Shown in pieces: positions 41,452-50,880 of a stretch of DNA of 64,000 nt (the stretch's first letter is position 1; each line of letters begins with the position of its first letter). The notes beneath the pieces are model-generated. The model ran no database searches and was not told the origin of the DNA. It worked only from the letters and a program-made list of their open reading frames with translations. A program made the translations under genes and the position numbers. The stretch is taken from NCBI RefSeq assembly GCF_023369855.1, contig NZ_JAMBPP010000005.1:124001-188000 (forward strand), read 5' to 3'. Source of the DNA: Actinotalea alkalitolerans (GTDB lineage: Bacteria; Actinomycetota; Actinomycetes; Actinomycetales; Cellulomonadaceae).

Positions 41452-43095
41452 ATGCCCAGCACCGCCACCGTGATCACCGCACAGCCCCCTCGCCGTCGCA
41501 CCCCGGCAGTGCTGGGCCGCGCGTCCGTCCGGACGAAGATCCTCTCCCTGGTTGCTGTGTTCACGGTGTTCAGCGCCGGGCTGAGCCTCCTGGCCATCAC
41601 GTCGATGACCACCCTCAAGGACGACGCCGAGCTGATCGCCACGACCCAGGCGTCGGTGGGCACCTCGCTCACCGCCCTGAAGGACGGCATGTGGAACGTC
41701 CGCATGTACATCCCCCTGGTCGCCGCGTACGAGGGGGACGGCAAGGACGACCAGCTCGCCCGCCTGCAGGCCGCGTACGACCAGCTCGACACCGCCTCCG
41801 CCGCGTTCGTGACTGCCTTCGAGGAGGCCAACGGTCGCCAGCCGGAGCGCTGGCAGGACTTCGTCTCCTCGCTCGCGAGCTACCGCCAGATGGTCGACGG
41901 GGAGCTGATGGACGCCGCGATGTCCGACGACCGCGAGACGTTCGCCGCGATCCGTGCCGGCGGGGCCGCCGACCTCGGCGCCGCGATGATCGGGAACCTC
42001 ACCGAGCTCGAGGCGGAGGTTGTGACCCTCTCGGCCGCCCTCGCGCAGGAGACCGACGACGACGCCCACCAGGCGATCGGGGTCGTCATCGTCCTGAGCG
42101 TGACGGGTGTGCTGGTCGCCGCGGCGCTGGGCGTGGCCCTCGCAGGCGTCATCCGCCGGTCCGTGGTCGACGTCAAGCGCTCGGTCGACGCGATGGCCAC
42201 GGGTGACCTGACCGTCCGGCCGGTCGTCCGCTCCCAGGACGAGATCGGGCAGATGGCCCAGGCCCTGGTCCTCGCCCAGGACGCGCTGCGGGCCCTGGTC
42301 CTGGGCGTCGTCGACTCCTCGTCGATGGTGGCGGCCGCCGCCGAGGAGCTCTCCGCCGCGAACACGCAGGTCGCGGGCAGCGCGCAGGAGTCCTCCGCAC
42401 AGGCCGGTGTGGCCGCTGCCGCCGCCGAGCAGGTCTCGCGCGACGTCCAGACCGTGGCTGCGGGCGCGGAGCAGATGGGTGCCTCGATCCGGGAGATCGC
42501 GCAGAACGCCAACGACGCCGCCCGGGTCGCGGCGCGCGCGGTGCAGATCTCGGACACCGCAGCGGGGACCGTCAGCGCCCTGGGCGACAGCTCCCAGGAG
42601 ATCGGGAACGTCGTCAAGCTGATCACCAGCATCGCCGAGCAGACGAACCTCCTCGCGCTGAACGCGACGATCGAGGCCGCCCGTGCCGGTGAGGCCGGCA
42701 AGGGGTTCGCCGTCGTGGCCGGTGAGGTCAAGGAGCTCGCCCAGGAGTCGGCCCGGGCCGCGGAGGACATCGGCGCACGGATCGCGACCAACCAGGGTCA
42801 GACCGCTGCAGCGGTGGGTGCGATCGGGGAGATCGGCCAGATCATCGCCTCGATCAACGACTACCAGCTGACCATCGCCAGTGCCGTGGAGGAGCAGACG
42901 GCCACCACCAACGAGATGTCCAGGGGTGTCACCGAGGCCGCGACGGGCTCGAACGAGATCGCCGTGAACCTCACCGGCATCGCCGCAGCGGTGGCCTCCT
43001 CGCACGACGTCCTGGCACAGATGGGTGGCTCCACGGACGAGCTGGCGCGGATGGCTGCGGACCTCCGGGTCAAGGTCGCCGCGTTCACCTGCTGA
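41452..43095 (+). CDS. Methyl-accepting chemotaxis protein (mcp4)
   Basis: Chemoreceptor of 547 residues: membrane helices at about 29-50 and 208-232, sensor region between, HAMP and signalling hairpin with tip [20 protein letters not shown]. It ends [10 protein letters not shown]. The ATG at 41452 follows GGAGCCCCC; an in-frame extension to 41386 would start upstream of the predicted transcription start and is rejected. Sensor sequence is the most different of the four, so it probably senses another ligand. Confidence 0.94.
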   Translation: MPSTATVITAQPPRRRTPAVLGRASVRTKILSLVAVFTVFSAGLSLLAITSMTTLKDDAELIATTQASVGTSLTALKDGMWNVRMYIPLVAAYEGDGKDDQLARLQAAYDQLDTASAAFVTAFEEANGRQPERWQDFVSSLASYRQMVDGELMDAAMSDDRETFAAIRAGGAADLGAAMIGNLTELEAEVVTLSAALAQETDDDAHQAIGVVIVLSVTGVLVAAALGVALAGVIRRSVVDVKRSVDAMATGDLTVRPVVRSQDEIGQMAQALVLAQDALRALVLGVVDSSSMVAAAAEELSAANTQVAGSAQESSAQAGVAAAAAEQVSRDVQTVAAGAEQMGASIREIAQNANDAARVAARAVQISDTAAGTVSALGDSSQEIGNVVKLITSIAEQTNLLALNATIEAARAGEAGKGFAVVAGEVKELAQESARAAEDIGARIATNQGQTAAAVGAIGEIGQIIASINDYQLTIASAVEEQTATTNEMSRGVTEAATGSNEIAVNLTGIAAAVASSHDVLAQMGGSTDELARMAADLRVKVAAFTC

Positions 43096-43153
43096 GCCCC
43101 GAGGGTCTGGCGTCGAGGGTGGTGCCGTCGGGGTCGGCGGCGCCACGGCAATG

Positions 43154-43183
43154 GCTCACATCCCCCGGCCGACGGTCGATCTG
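43154..43183 (+). promoter_or_regulatory. Sigma-28-type promoter of the cheB operon
   Basis: GCTCA, 17 bases, TCGATCTG. Predicted start near 43189; leader about 33 bases, beginning with a GCGCG-ACAC-CGCGC hairpin (43190-43203). Confidence 0.7.
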
Positions 43184-43221
43184 ACATCTGCGCGACACCG
43201 CGCGAATCACGTGGAGGCGAT

Positions 43222-44337
43222 GTGTCACGCATCAGGGTGCTGGTGGTCGACGACTCGGTCGTCGTGCGCCGCCTCGTGACCGACGCGTTGTCCTCCGACC
43301 CGGCGATCGAGGTCGTCGGGGTCGCCGCGAACGGCCAGATCGCGCTGGCCAAGGTCGAGCAGCACGCCCCGGACGTCATCACCATGGACATCGAGATGCC
43401 CGTGATGAACGGCATCGAGGCGGTCCGTGCGCTGCGCAGGTCGGGCAACCGGACGCCCATCATCATGTTCTCCACGCTCACCGAGCGGGGTGCGTCGGCC
43501 ACCCTCGACGCGCTCGCCGCAGGAGCGACGGACTACGTCACCAAGCCCGCGAACGTCGGCAGCGTGCAGCAGTCGTTGGCCCAGGTGGCCGATCAGCTGC
43601 TGCCACGGATCAAGGCGTTCGTCCGCCGGGTCGACGTCCCCACGGCGGTCACCACCGCCGTCCCGTCCGGCGCGAGCACGGACCGCCGTCCCGCGCGGCC
43701 GACCGTGCAGCTGCGCCCCCGGCCCGAGAGCCGGTCCAAGCCGATCCGCGCCGTGGTGATCGGGTCCTCGACCGGTGGGCCCGAGGCGCTGTCGCGGGTG
43801 CTCACCGGGCTGAGCGCGCCGCTGCCGGTGCCCGTGGTCGTGGTGCAGCACATGCCGCCGGTCTTCACCCGTCAGCTCGCCGCCCGGCTGGACCGGTCGG
43901 GGCCGAGCACGGTCGTCGAGGCGGTGGGCGGTGAGTCGCTCAAGCCCGGCACGGTGTACATCGCCCCGGGGGACTTCCACCTCGAGGTCGCGCGCAGCGC
44001 GGTGGGCGGTCGCACGGTCGTGACCCAGGGCCCACCGGTGAACTTCTGCCGGCCCTCGGTCGATGTCATGTTCCGCTCAGCGGTCGCCGTCTACGGCGGT
44101 GAGCTGCTCGGGGTGGTTCTGACGGGCATGGGCTCCGACGGCAGGTCGGCGTGCGAGGACCTGGTCACCGCCGGCGGCACGGTCATCGTCCAGGACGAAC
44201 CCACCAGCGTGGTGTGGGGGATGCCCGGGGCCGTGGCCATGGCCGGCCTGGCCCACTCGATCCTCCCGCTGGACGAGATCGCCGCGACGGTGACACGGAC
44301 CGTCCTGCACCAGCACGAGAACGGAGGTCTGCGATGA
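43222..44337 (+). CDS. cheB: Chemotaxis protein-glutamate methylesterase CheB
   Basis: Removes methyl groups from receptors during adaptation and is activated by CheA phosphorylation. The 371-residue product has a receiver domain (phospho-acceptor Asp56 in MDIEMPVMNG), a linker (about 135-170) and the methylesterase domain with Ser183 in IGSSTGGPEA, the catalytic His in VVQHMPPVFT and Asp in TGMGSDG. GTG start after GTGGAGGCG. First gene of cheB-cheR-cheY-cheX and followers. Confidence 0.97.
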   Translation: MSRIRVLVVDDSVVVRRLVTDALSSDPAIEVVGVAANGQIALAKVEQHAPDVITMDIEMPVMNGIEAVRALRRSGNRTPIIMFSTLTERGASATLDALAAGATDYVTKPANVGSVQQSLAQVADQLLPRIKAFVRRVDVPTAVTTAVPSGASTDRRPARPTVQLRPRPESRSKPIRAVVIGSSTGGPEALSRVLTGLSAPLPVPVVVVQHMPPVFTRQLAARLDRSGPSTVVEAVGGESLKPGTVYIAPGDFHLEVARSAVGGRTVVTQGPPVNFCRPSVDVMFRSAVAVYGGELLGVVLTGMGSDGRSACEDLVTAGGTVIVQDEPTSVVWGMPGAVAMAGLAHSILPLDEIAATVTRTVLHQHENGGLR

Positions 44338-45167
44338 CACTGGCACCTGACACCTTCGCCTTCGTCGCGGACCTGGTCCGACGACGCAGCGCGATCCAGC
44401 TCGAGCCGGGCAAGGAGTACCTCGTCGAGAGCCGGCTGCTGCCGCTGGCCCGGACTGCCGGGCTGCTCGACGTGGACAGCTACGTGCGTGGCATCCGCGC
44501 CGCGCCCCACCCCACGACCCTCGAGGCGGTCGTCGAGGCGCTGACGACCAACGAGACGTCGTGGTTCCGTGACGCCCTGCCCTTCCGCGCGCTGGTCGAC
44601 CACGTCGTGCCCGAGATGCTCACGGCGACCACGAGCGGCATGTTCGCCCCGCAGCTGCGCATCTGGTCAGCGGCGTGCTCGAGCGGTCAGGAGCCGTACT
44701 CGATCGCGATGGCCCTGGCTGACGTCCTCGCCCCGAGCCGGATGAAGATCACCGCCACGGACCTCTCGGACCAGATGCTCGAGCGCGGCCGCTCGGGCCG
44801 CTACAGCCAGCTCGAGATCAACCGGGGGCTGCCCGCCCCCATGCTCGTCAAGCACTTCACCCGTGCCGGCGCCGACTGGGAGATCGCCCAGCCGTTGCGC
44901 TCGGCGGTGACCTTCCAGCGGCACAACCTGCTGGACGCACCCCCGGTCGGCGGTCCGTTCGACGTCGTCTTCCTGCGCAACGTCCTGATCTACTTCGACC
45001 TGGCGACCAAGCGTGACGTCCTGCGCCGGGTCCAGCAGGCCATGCGTCCCGGCGGCTTCCTGCTGCTGGGCGCTGCCGAGACCACCATCGGTGTTGATGA
45101 CGGCTGGGAGAGGGTCTCCGTCGGCCGCAGCTCCGTCTACCGCCTCGCTCCCCGGAGGGCAGCATGA
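44334..45167 (+). CDS. cheR: Chemotaxis protein methyltransferase CheR
   Basis: Adds methyl groups from S-adenosylmethionine to receptor glutamates. The 277-residue product has an N-terminal helical domain (residues 1-75), the segment TTNETSWFRDALPFRALVDH, the SAM-binding motif IWSAACSSGQEPYSIAMAL and FDVVFLRNVLIYFD. Length is typical. Overlaps cheB by ATGA. Since no receptor here ends in a tether peptide, CheR should act directly on the receptor helices. Confidence 0.97.
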   Translation: MTLAPDTFAFVADLVRRRSAIQLEPGKEYLVESRLLPLARTAGLLDVDSYVRGIRAAPHPTTLEAVVEALTTNETSWFRDALPFRALVDHVVPEMLTATTSGMFAPQLRIWSAACSSGQEPYSIAMALADVLAPSRMKITATDLSDQMLERGRSGRYSQLEINRGLPAPMLVKHFTRAGADWEIAQPLRSAVTFQRHNLLDAPPVGGPFDVVFLRNVLIYFDLATKRDVLRRVQQAMRPGGFLLLGAAETTIGVDDGWERVSVGRSSVYRLAPRRAA

Positions 45168-45547
45168 GAGCACTTGTGATCGACGACTCCCGGACGATGC
45201 GCCGGATCATCGTGGGTGTCCTGACCGCGCTGGGCTTCGAGACGGTCGAGGCGGCCGACGGCCGACAGGCCCTGGACGTGCTCGAGCAGGGCATCGAGGT
45301 GGACCTCGCGTGCATCGACTGGAACATGCCGGTGATGAACGGGCTCGAGTTCGTGGTGGCCGTCCGCGAGCGCAAGGACTGGCGGGGCGTGACGCTGATG
45401 ATGGTCACCACCGAGAGCGAGCACGGGCAGATCGTGCGGGCCCTGGCGGCCGGCGCCCACGAGTACATGATCAAGCCCTTCACCCCCGACGCGGTGAAGG
45501 AGAAGCTCCAGCTCCTCGGGCTGGTCGAGATTGAGGAGCTCGTATGA
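45164..45547 (+). CDS. cheY: Chemotaxis response regulator CheY
   Basis: Single-domain response regulator that binds the flagellar switch when phosphorylated by CheA. The 127-residue product has the acidic pocket (DD at 7-8), phospho-acceptor Asp52 in IDWNMPVMNG, the conserved Thr in MVTTESEHG and Lys in IKPFTPDAVK. Overlaps cheR and cheX by ATGA-type junctions. Confidence 0.96.
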   Translation: MRALVIDDSRTMRRIIVGVLTALGFETVEAADGRQALDVLEQGIEVDLACIDWNMPVMNGLEFVVAVRERKDWRGVTLMMVTTESEHGQIVRALAAGAHEYMIKPFTPDAVKEKLQLLGLVEIEELV

Positions 45548-46014
45548 GCATGCAGGTGGACACGACGGCCTTCGCGGGCACCGACCCCGTATACGTGATC
45601 GCCGAGGAGGTCTTCTCCTCGATGATCGACGGCGAACCGGGGTTCCTGCGGCACTGGGACGGCGACCCGCCGCCCATCGTCGACGCGATGCACGCCTGGG
45701 TCGACGTCCACGGCGCGACGAACGGCCGGGTGCTGCTGAGCACCGAGCGCTCGACCGCCGACGACCTGGCCCGCGCGCTGCTGCAGATGGGGCCGACCGA
45801 GCCGGTCAGCGACGAGGACTTCGCCGACGCCCTGGGTGAGGTCGCGAACATCGTCGGCGGCAACGTCAAGGCGCTCGTCCCCGACCCCGGGGTGCTCACC
45901 CTGCCCCAGGTCACCCACGAGAGGCCGCACACCGACCCCGAGGCGCTCATCTACGAGCTGCCCCTGGACTGGCGCGGGTCCCTCGTCGTGATCGGCCTCT
46001 GGAGGCTCCTGTGA
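45544..46014 (+). CDS. cheX: CheX-family CheY phosphatase
   Basis: Probable phosphatase that ends the CheY signal. The 156-residue product has the CheC/CheX/FliY catalytic ExxN motif: E99 and N102 in DALGEVANIVGGNVKAL, with further Asn at 107. N-terminal part (residues 1-60) is an alpha/beta region as in CheX. Its start overlaps the cheY stop, matching the partner relation. Confidence 0.88.
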   Translation: MSMQVDTTAFAGTDPVYVIAEEVFSSMIDGEPGFLRHWDGDPPPIVDAMHAWVDVHGATNGRVLLSTERSTADDLARALLQMGPTEPVSDEDFADALGEVANIVGGNVKALVPDPGVLTLPQVTHERPHTDPEALIYELPLDWRGSLVVIGLWRLL

Positions 46015-46072
46015 GCCAGGGCCAGTCGCTCAGCACGGTCAGTGAAGGCACAGCACGGGCAAGGTGGTACTG

Positions 46073-46435
46073 ATGAGAGTCCTGGTCGCCGACGACAGCC
46101 GCGTGATGCGGCAGATCGTCATCCGCACCCTGCGTCAGGCGGGCTACGACTGGTGGGAGATCACCGAGGCCGCCGACGGCGCGGTCGCCCTGGACCTGGT
46201 GCGCTCCGAGCAGCCCGACCTGGTGCTCTCGGACTGGAACATGCCCGAGATGACGGGCATCGACCTGCTGCGCCGGATGCGCGCCGAGGGCATCGAGATC
46301 CCGTTCGGCTTCGTCACCTCGGAGGGTTCGAACGAGATGCGTGAGGCCGCCGACGCCGCGGGTGCCCTGTTCCTCATCGCGAAGCCCTTCACGGCCGAGG
46401 TCTTCAGCGACACCATCGACCCCTTCCTCGCATGA
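46073..46435 (+). CDS. Second CheY-like response regulator
   Basis: Single receiver domain, 120 residues. DD at 7-8, phospho-acceptor Asp54 in LSDWNMPEMTG, Thr/Ser in FVTSEGSNEM, Lys in IAKPFTAEVF: all key residues kept. ATG 46073 is chosen because AAGGTGG lies about 6 bases upstream; GTG 46064 in the same frame is possible. It follows cheX by 58 bp and overlaps the next gene. It may be a CheY paralogue acting as phosphate sink or on another target. Confidence 0.9.
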   Translation: MRVLVADDSRVMRQIVIRTLRQAGYDWWEITEAADGAVALDLVRSEQPDLVLSDWNMPEMTGIDLLRRMRAEGIEIPFGFVTSEGSNEMREAADAAGALFLIAKPFTAEVFSDTIDPFLA

Positions 46436-46932
46436 GCGCCCAGGTGACGCGGCCGACGCCGCTGCCCGCGGCCCTCGAGGTGCGTGAGCTGATCGAGGGG
46501 CTGCTCGGCCGGGACGTCGGCGGGACCGTCGGCACCGGTGCGGTCGACCCGGCCCAGCACCCGGGAGCGGTGGTGGGTGTGTACGTGGACAACCTGCTCA
46601 AGCTCAAGGCACTGGTGGTCCTGGACATGCCGCTCGCCGCGCACGTCGGCGCCGCGATCGCGCTCATCCCCGCCACGGGTTCCCGTGCCGCGGTCGAGGA
46701 CGGTCTGCTCACCCCCGCGCTGTACGACAACACCGCCGAGGTCCTCAACGTGGCCGCGTCGCTGTTCAACGCCGACGGGGCGCCGCACCTGCGTCTCTAC
46801 GAGGCCTATGCGCCCCGTGAGGCTCTGCCCCCGGACGTCGCGAAGTGGGTGCTGGCCTACGTCCAGCGCCTCGACCTCGAGCTCGAGATCTCCGGCTACG
46901 GCTCGGGGCGGGCGTCGGTCCTGGTCCTCTGA
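46432..46932 (+). CDS. Divergent CheC/CheX-like protein (inferred)
   Basis: A 166-residue protein whose family I cannot name from sequence alone. It has an ExxN motif (E103, N106 in LYDNTAEVLNVAASLF) and a hydrophobic segment VVGVYVDNLLKLKALVVLDM before it, an arrangement like CheC/CheX phosphatases. Its start overlaps the stop of the second response regulator, just as cheX overlaps cheY. I infer a phosphatase or partner of that regulator. No membrane segment or signal peptide. Followed by a strong terminator. Confidence 0.6.
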   Translation: MSAQVTRPTPLPAALEVRELIEGLLGRDVGGTVGTGAVDPAQHPGAVVGVYVDNLLKLKALVVLDMPLAAHVGAAIALIPATGSRAAVEDGLLTPALYDNTAEVLNVAASLFNADGAPHLRLYEAYAPREALPPDVAKWVLAYVQRLDLELEISGYGSGRASVLVL

Positions 46933-46978
46933 CCGGTCCGGGGACGGGTCTGCGGGCTGCTCGCACCCGTCGCCGGTA

Positions 46979-47017
46979 CGAGAGCACCTGCCGGGACTCA
47001 ACCGGCGGGTGCTCTCG
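46979..47017 (+). terminator. Terminator of the cheB operon
   Basis: CGAGAGCACCTGCCGG pairs with CCGGCGGGTGCTCTCG over 16 positions with one wobble and a 7-base loop, 46 bp after the last che gene. It separates chemotaxis from the sigma factor operon. Confidence 0.85.
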
Positions 47018-47031
47018 TGCGTGTACACATC

Positions 47032-47703
47032 ATGAGCATGTCGATCACCGAGCACGGGTCACCGCCCGGCGGCACCGCCCCGGCCGACGGCGTCCTGCCG
47101 GTCGGCGTCGAGGCGGAGACCGTCACCGTCGACCTCGACCGACGCGGCGAGGCTGATCGCGAGTCGGAGTTCGCGGCCTTCATGGCCGGCTCGGCGCCGC
47201 AGCTCGCGCGGACGGCATGGCTGCTCTGCGGCGACGCGCACCTGGCGGACGAGCTCGTGCAGCAGGCGCTGGTGCGCACCTACCTGGCGTGGCCGCGTGC
47301 TCGTCAGGGCGACCCGTTGGCCTACGCACGACGCACCCTGGCGAACCTGCGCATCGACCTGTGGCGGCGGCGCCGTCGTGAGGTGCTGACGGCGCCGGCG
47401 GAGATGCCCGAGGGCGGTCACGCGTCGGGTGCCGACCGGCATGCCGAGCGTGACGAGCTGGTCCGCGCACTCGCGACCCTGAGCACGCGCCAGCGGCGGA
47501 TCGTCGTCCTGCGGCACTTCGTCGGGATGACCGACGCCGAGGTGGCCGACGACCTCGGCGTGTCGGTGGGCACGGTCAAGTCGACGGCCTCGCGGGGCCT
47601 GGTGCGTCTGCGGACGGTGCTGGACGGCGAGAGAGCGGACGGGCGCCACGACGGCGACCACGCGGTGGGAACCACGAAGGGAGCGACCGATGGCGCGCGA
47701 TGA
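47032..47703 (+). CDS. ECF sigma factor, SigE family
   Basis: Extracytoplasmic-function sigma factor, 223 residues. Region 2 is at about residues 45-110 (ARTAWLLCGDAHLADELVQQ; ARRTLANLRIDLWRRRRR) and region 4 at about 145-200 (LSTRQRRIVVLRHFVGMTDA, EVADDLGVSVGTVKSTASRG). This is the actinobacterial SigE/SigL-like type. ATG 47032 is chosen; GTG 47017 lies in the terminator stem. The next gene overlaps its end by 14 bp and is probably its regulator. Confidence 0.9.
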   Translation: MSMSITEHGSPPGGTAPADGVLPVGVEAETVTVDLDRRGEADRESEFAAFMAGSAPQLARTAWLLCGDAHLADELVQQALVRTYLAWPRARQGDPLAYARRTLANLRIDLWRRRRREVLTAPAEMPEGGHASGADRHAERDELVRALATLSTRQRRIVVLRHFVGMTDAEVADDLGVSVGTVKSTASRGLVRLRTVLDGERADGRHDGDHAVGTTKGATDGAR

Positions 47704-48724
47704 GGACCTGGGGTCGTTGAGCACCTGGTTCGACGAGACCTCGGCCGAGGGTCGAGCGGCGGACGCCCTGGCGCAGGAGCGTCGTGCAGCGCAGGCGGAG
47801 GCCGAGGAGGACTTCGCCCGCGGTCTGCGGGAGAGGGTCGACCTGGTGGCGCCGCCGGTCCCGGTGCGTCTGGACCGGGTGGTGCCGCGCGCACGCCGTC
47901 GACGCGCCTTGGTGCGCGGGGTCGCGTCGTGCGCGGCGGCTGCTGCGGTGCTCGGGGGGGTCGCGGTGGTGCAGGCGCTCCCGTGGGAGTCGACGGCCGT
48001 GGCGCCCGCGTCCCAGGAGACCGAGGACCCGTCGCAGGGGGCGGCGACCGACGACGTCGCGGAAGAGGTCAGCACCGGCGAAGAGGCCGTCAGCGCCACG
48101 GGCGGCACGTTCTGGTACGTCCTGAGCGAGAGTCGCGACCCCGGGACCACGGATGCCCCGGAGGTCATGGAGTCGTGGTCGAGCCTCGACCAGCCCGGTC
48201 TCCTGGTCTGGGGCGGTGACCTGTCGACCGCTGCGGGGAAGGGTCCCTCAGACGTCGTCGGGCGGTTCCGCATCGACGGGGAGTGGGTCGACATGCTGCG
48301 CGAGCCCGAGCGGCTGCCCACCGACGCCGCGGGCCTGGGTGAGGTGCTGCGGGCCAGCGTCGAGCCGGACCGCCGCAGCGGGTCCGACGACGAGAAGGTC
48401 TTCGGCATGGCCCGGGACCTGATGACGGCGGGCGGGTTGGTCCCCGACGCGCTGCGCCGCGCGGCCTGGGAGGTGGCGACCGGTCTGCCGGGTGCGCAGA
48501 TGGCTCCGGGCGAGGACTCCACCGGCCGGGCAGGTCAGGTCGTCGAGTACACGCAGGACGGCGCGCCCGTCAGGATCGTGTGGGACGAGGATGCGGCGCT
48601 GAAGCTCGAGGAGACGAGCGACGGGTGGACCTCGATCCTCCTGGAGCAGCGCTTCTCCACCGACCCGCTCCCGGTCGAGCCCACCCTGGAGAACGCCGGC
48701 TGCGCCCAGTGGTCCACCTGCTGA
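47690..48724 (+). CDS. Membrane protein paired with the ECF sigma factor
   Basis: A 344-residue protein with a charged cytoplasmic N terminus (1-70), one membrane helix at about residues 75-95 (GVASCAAAAAVLGGVAVVQA) and a large outside domain (about 120-344) with a Cys pair near the end. The overlap with the sigma factor gene suggests an anti-sigma or sensing partner, a common actinobacterial arrangement. I see no ZAS zinc-binding motif, so the anti-sigma role is inference. Confidence 0.72.
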   Translation: MARDEDLGSLSTWFDETSAEGRAADALAQERRAAQAEAEEDFARGLRERVDLVAPPVPVRLDRVVPRARRRRALVRGVASCAAAAAVLGGVAVVQALPWESTAVAPASQETEDPSQGAATDDVAEEVSTGEEAVSATGGTFWYVLSESRDPGTTDAPEVMESWSSLDQPGLLVWGGDLSTAAGKGPSDVVGRFRIDGEWVDMLREPERLPTDAAGLGEVLRASVEPDRRSGSDDEKVFGMARDLMTAGGLVPDALRRAAWEVATGLPGAQMAPGEDSTGRAGQVVEYTQDGAPVRIVWDEDAALKLEETSDGWTSILLEQRFSTDPLPVEPTLENAGCAQWSTC

Positions 48725-48735
48725 GCGGACGCCCG

Positions 48736-49746
48736 TCACCCTGGGTCGGTCGACGCCCGTCCGTAGCGTGCGGCGAGCCGTCGGGCGGCCTCGTGCAGCG
48801 GGGGCGGCCCGACGACGTCCAGGTCGCACCCGAACAGCCCGAACCAGGCGGCGAGCCCGTCCCACGACCAGGAAGCGGCGACCACCCGGCACCGGTCCTC
48901 GGCGAGGGGCTCGACCACGGCCTCGCGGCCGGCCCATCGGGCGATCGACTCGGCGGGGGCGTGCAGCACGGCTTCGCCGGTGCACGGCAGCGGGTCGTGG
49001 TGGGTGAAGCTCCGGGCGACGTAGGTCGCGACGTCGGGGTCGGGCAGGGTGCGGGGGGTGAACCGGGGGCCGGTCGGTGTGCGGGGAGTCATCCGGTCGA
49101 CCCGGAAGGTGCGCCAGTCGGCACGGTCCAGGTCCCAGGCGACCAGGTACCACCGCCCGCGCCAGGTCACCAGGTGGTGGGGCTCGACCCGGCGTGGGGG
49201 ACGCGGGGGCTGCTCGTCGGGCGGCGGGTCCTGGCCGGCCGCCGGTCCTGCGGACCCCGCGTAGTCGAACCGCAGCACCTCGCGGGCCCGGACGGCGCCG
49301 CCCACCGCGACGAGGCGCTCGCTGTCGACCGCCACGGCGTCGCGCCGGGTGCTCACCGAGGTGACCTGGAGGGCGTCGATCCGGGGTCGTAGCCGCGTGG
49401 GCATCACCTGGCGCACCGTGGCCAGGGCGCGCAGCGCGGCGTCGTCGACCCCGTCGACGCCGGTCGACGCGGTCTGGAGCACCACCGCCAGGGCCACGGC
49501 CTGCTCGTCGTCGAAGAGCAGCGGGGGCAGGTGCGTCCCGGCGTCGAGCCGGTAGCCGCCGTCGGGCCCCTTGGTGGCCAGCACCGGGTAGCCGAGCTCG
49601 CGCAGGCGGTCCACGTCCCGGCGCACCGTGCGGGGGGTGACCCCCAGACGGTCCGCGAGCACCGCCCCGGGCCAGTCCCGGCGCGCCTGGAGCAGGGACA
49701 GCAGCGTCAGCAACCTGCTCGACGGGTCGGTGCTCTCGGGGTGCAT
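48736..49746 (-). CDS. WYL-domain transcriptional regulator
   Basis: A 336-residue regulator: N-terminal helix-turn-helix of the HTH_11 type (LQARRDWPGAVLADRLGVTP, about residues 16-35, then TVRRDVDRLRELGYPV) and a WYL domain in the second half (HHLVTWRGRWYLVAWDLDRA, about 198-217). Such proteins bind nucleic-acid-like or small ligands. GGGAGG lies directly before the ATG. It is divergent from the ABC exporter operon and is the likely regulator of it. Confidence 0.9.
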   Translation of the reverse strand: MHPESTDPSSRLLTLLSLLQARRDWPGAVLADRLGVTPRTVRRDVDRLRELGYPVLATKGPDGGYRLDAGTHLPPLLFDDEQAVALAVVLQTASTGVDGVDDAALRALATVRQVMPTRLRPRIDALQVTSVSTRRDAVAVDSERLVAVGGAVRAREVLRFDYAGSAGPAAGQDPPPDEQPPRPPRRVEPHHLVTWRGRWYLVAWDLDRADWRTFRVDRMTPRTPTGPRFTPRTLPDPDVATYVARSFTHHDPLPCTGEAVLHAPAESIARWAGREAVVEPLAEDRCRVVAASWSWDGLAAWFGLFGCDLDVVGPPPLHEAARRLAARYGRASTDPG

Positions 49747-49839
49747 GCCTCCCAGGATGCCCCAGGTGGCGGACAGGATCTGACCTCTACCACCGACAGG
49801 CTCGGAGGGTCCGCAGCGACCACCCGAACTGGAGCACCC

Positions 49840-50880
49840 ATGATCCGCACCCGACAGCTGACCAAGACCTTCGAGGTGAGTCGCACCGAGACGGTGCACG
49901 CCGTCCGCGACCTCGACCTCGACATCGCCCCCGGGGAGCTGGTCGCCGTGCTGGGCCCCAACGGCGCCGGCAAGACCACGACCCTGCGCATGCTCACCAC
50001 CCTGATCCGGCCGACGGCGGGATCGGCGACCGTCGCCGGCCACGACGTCACCACGCACCCCGCGCAGGTGCGCCGCAGCATCGGCTACGTCGGGCAGGGC
50101 AACGGGGCGGGTCACACCCAGCGGGTGCTCGACGAGCTCGTCACCCAGGGCGTGGTCTACGGTCTGCCCCGCCGCACGGCCCGTGACCGCGCCCACGAGC
50201 TCGCCGACTCCCTGCACCTGACCGACCTGGCCCGGCGCAAGGTCAGCGACCTGTCCGGGGGACAACGTCGGCGGCTCGACGTCGCGCTGGGTCTGGTGCA
50301 CGCACCACGGCTCCTCTTCCTCGACGAGCCCTCGACCGGACTGGACCCGCACAGCCGCGCGAACCTCTGGGAGCACATCCTGCGGCTGCGGCGCGAGCAC
50401 GGGATGACCCTGGTGCTGACCACCCACTACCTCGACGAGGCCGACCAGATGGCCGAGCGCGTCGTGGTCGTCGACCACGGCCGGATCATCGCCGACGACA
50501 CCGCCGACGCCCTCAAGCGCGACCTGGCCGGGGACCGCGTGCACGCCGAGGTCCCGCCCGGACCGCAGGCCGCGGCCGACGCCTCCCGGCTCGCCGAGGT
50601 CGTGGGCCGGCTGCCCGGGGCACGCGAGGTGCAGGTCGAGGGCCACACCGTCCAGGCGCGGGTGACCGACGGCCCTGCAGGGGTGGTGGAGCTGGTCCGC
50701 GCGGCCACCGCCGGGGGCCTGGACCTGGCCAGGGTCCAGGCCGTCCAGCCGACCCTCGACGACGTCTTCCTCGAGCTCACCGGTCGCAGCCTGCGGGAGC
50801 AGGCCGTCACCGACCCCCTCACCACCGACCCACTCACCACCCAGGGCGACGCACCCGTCGCCGGGAAGGACGCAGCATGA
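49840..50880 (+). CDS. ABC transporter ATP-binding protein (DrrA-type exporter)
   Basis: ATPase of a two-gene ABC-2 exporter, 346 residues. Walker A GPNGAGKTT (about residue 46), Q-loop region, signature LSGGQRRRLDVALGL, Walker B RLLFLDEPSTGLDPHSRANL, and a C-terminal domain typical of the daunorubicin-resistance group (PTLDDVFLELTGR near 300). GGAGCACCC precedes the ATG. Overlaps the permease by ATGA. Substrate unknown: drug or lipid. Confidence 0.95.
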   Translation: MIRTRQLTKTFEVSRTETVHAVRDLDLDIAPGELVAVLGPNGAGKTTTLRMLTTLIRPTAGSATVAGHDVTTHPAQVRRSIGYVGQGNGAGHTQRVLDELVTQGVVYGLPRRTARDRAHELADSLHLTDLARRKVSDLSGGQRRRLDVALGLVHAPRLLFLDEPSTGLDPHSRANLWEHILRLRREHGMTLVLTTHYLDEADQMAERVVVVDHGRIIADDTADALKRDLAGDRVHAEVPPGPQAAADASRLAEVVGRLPGAREVQVEGHTVQARVTDGPAGVVELVRAATAGGLDLARVQAVQPTLDDVFLELTGRSLREQAVTDPLTTDPLTTQGDAPVAGKDAA

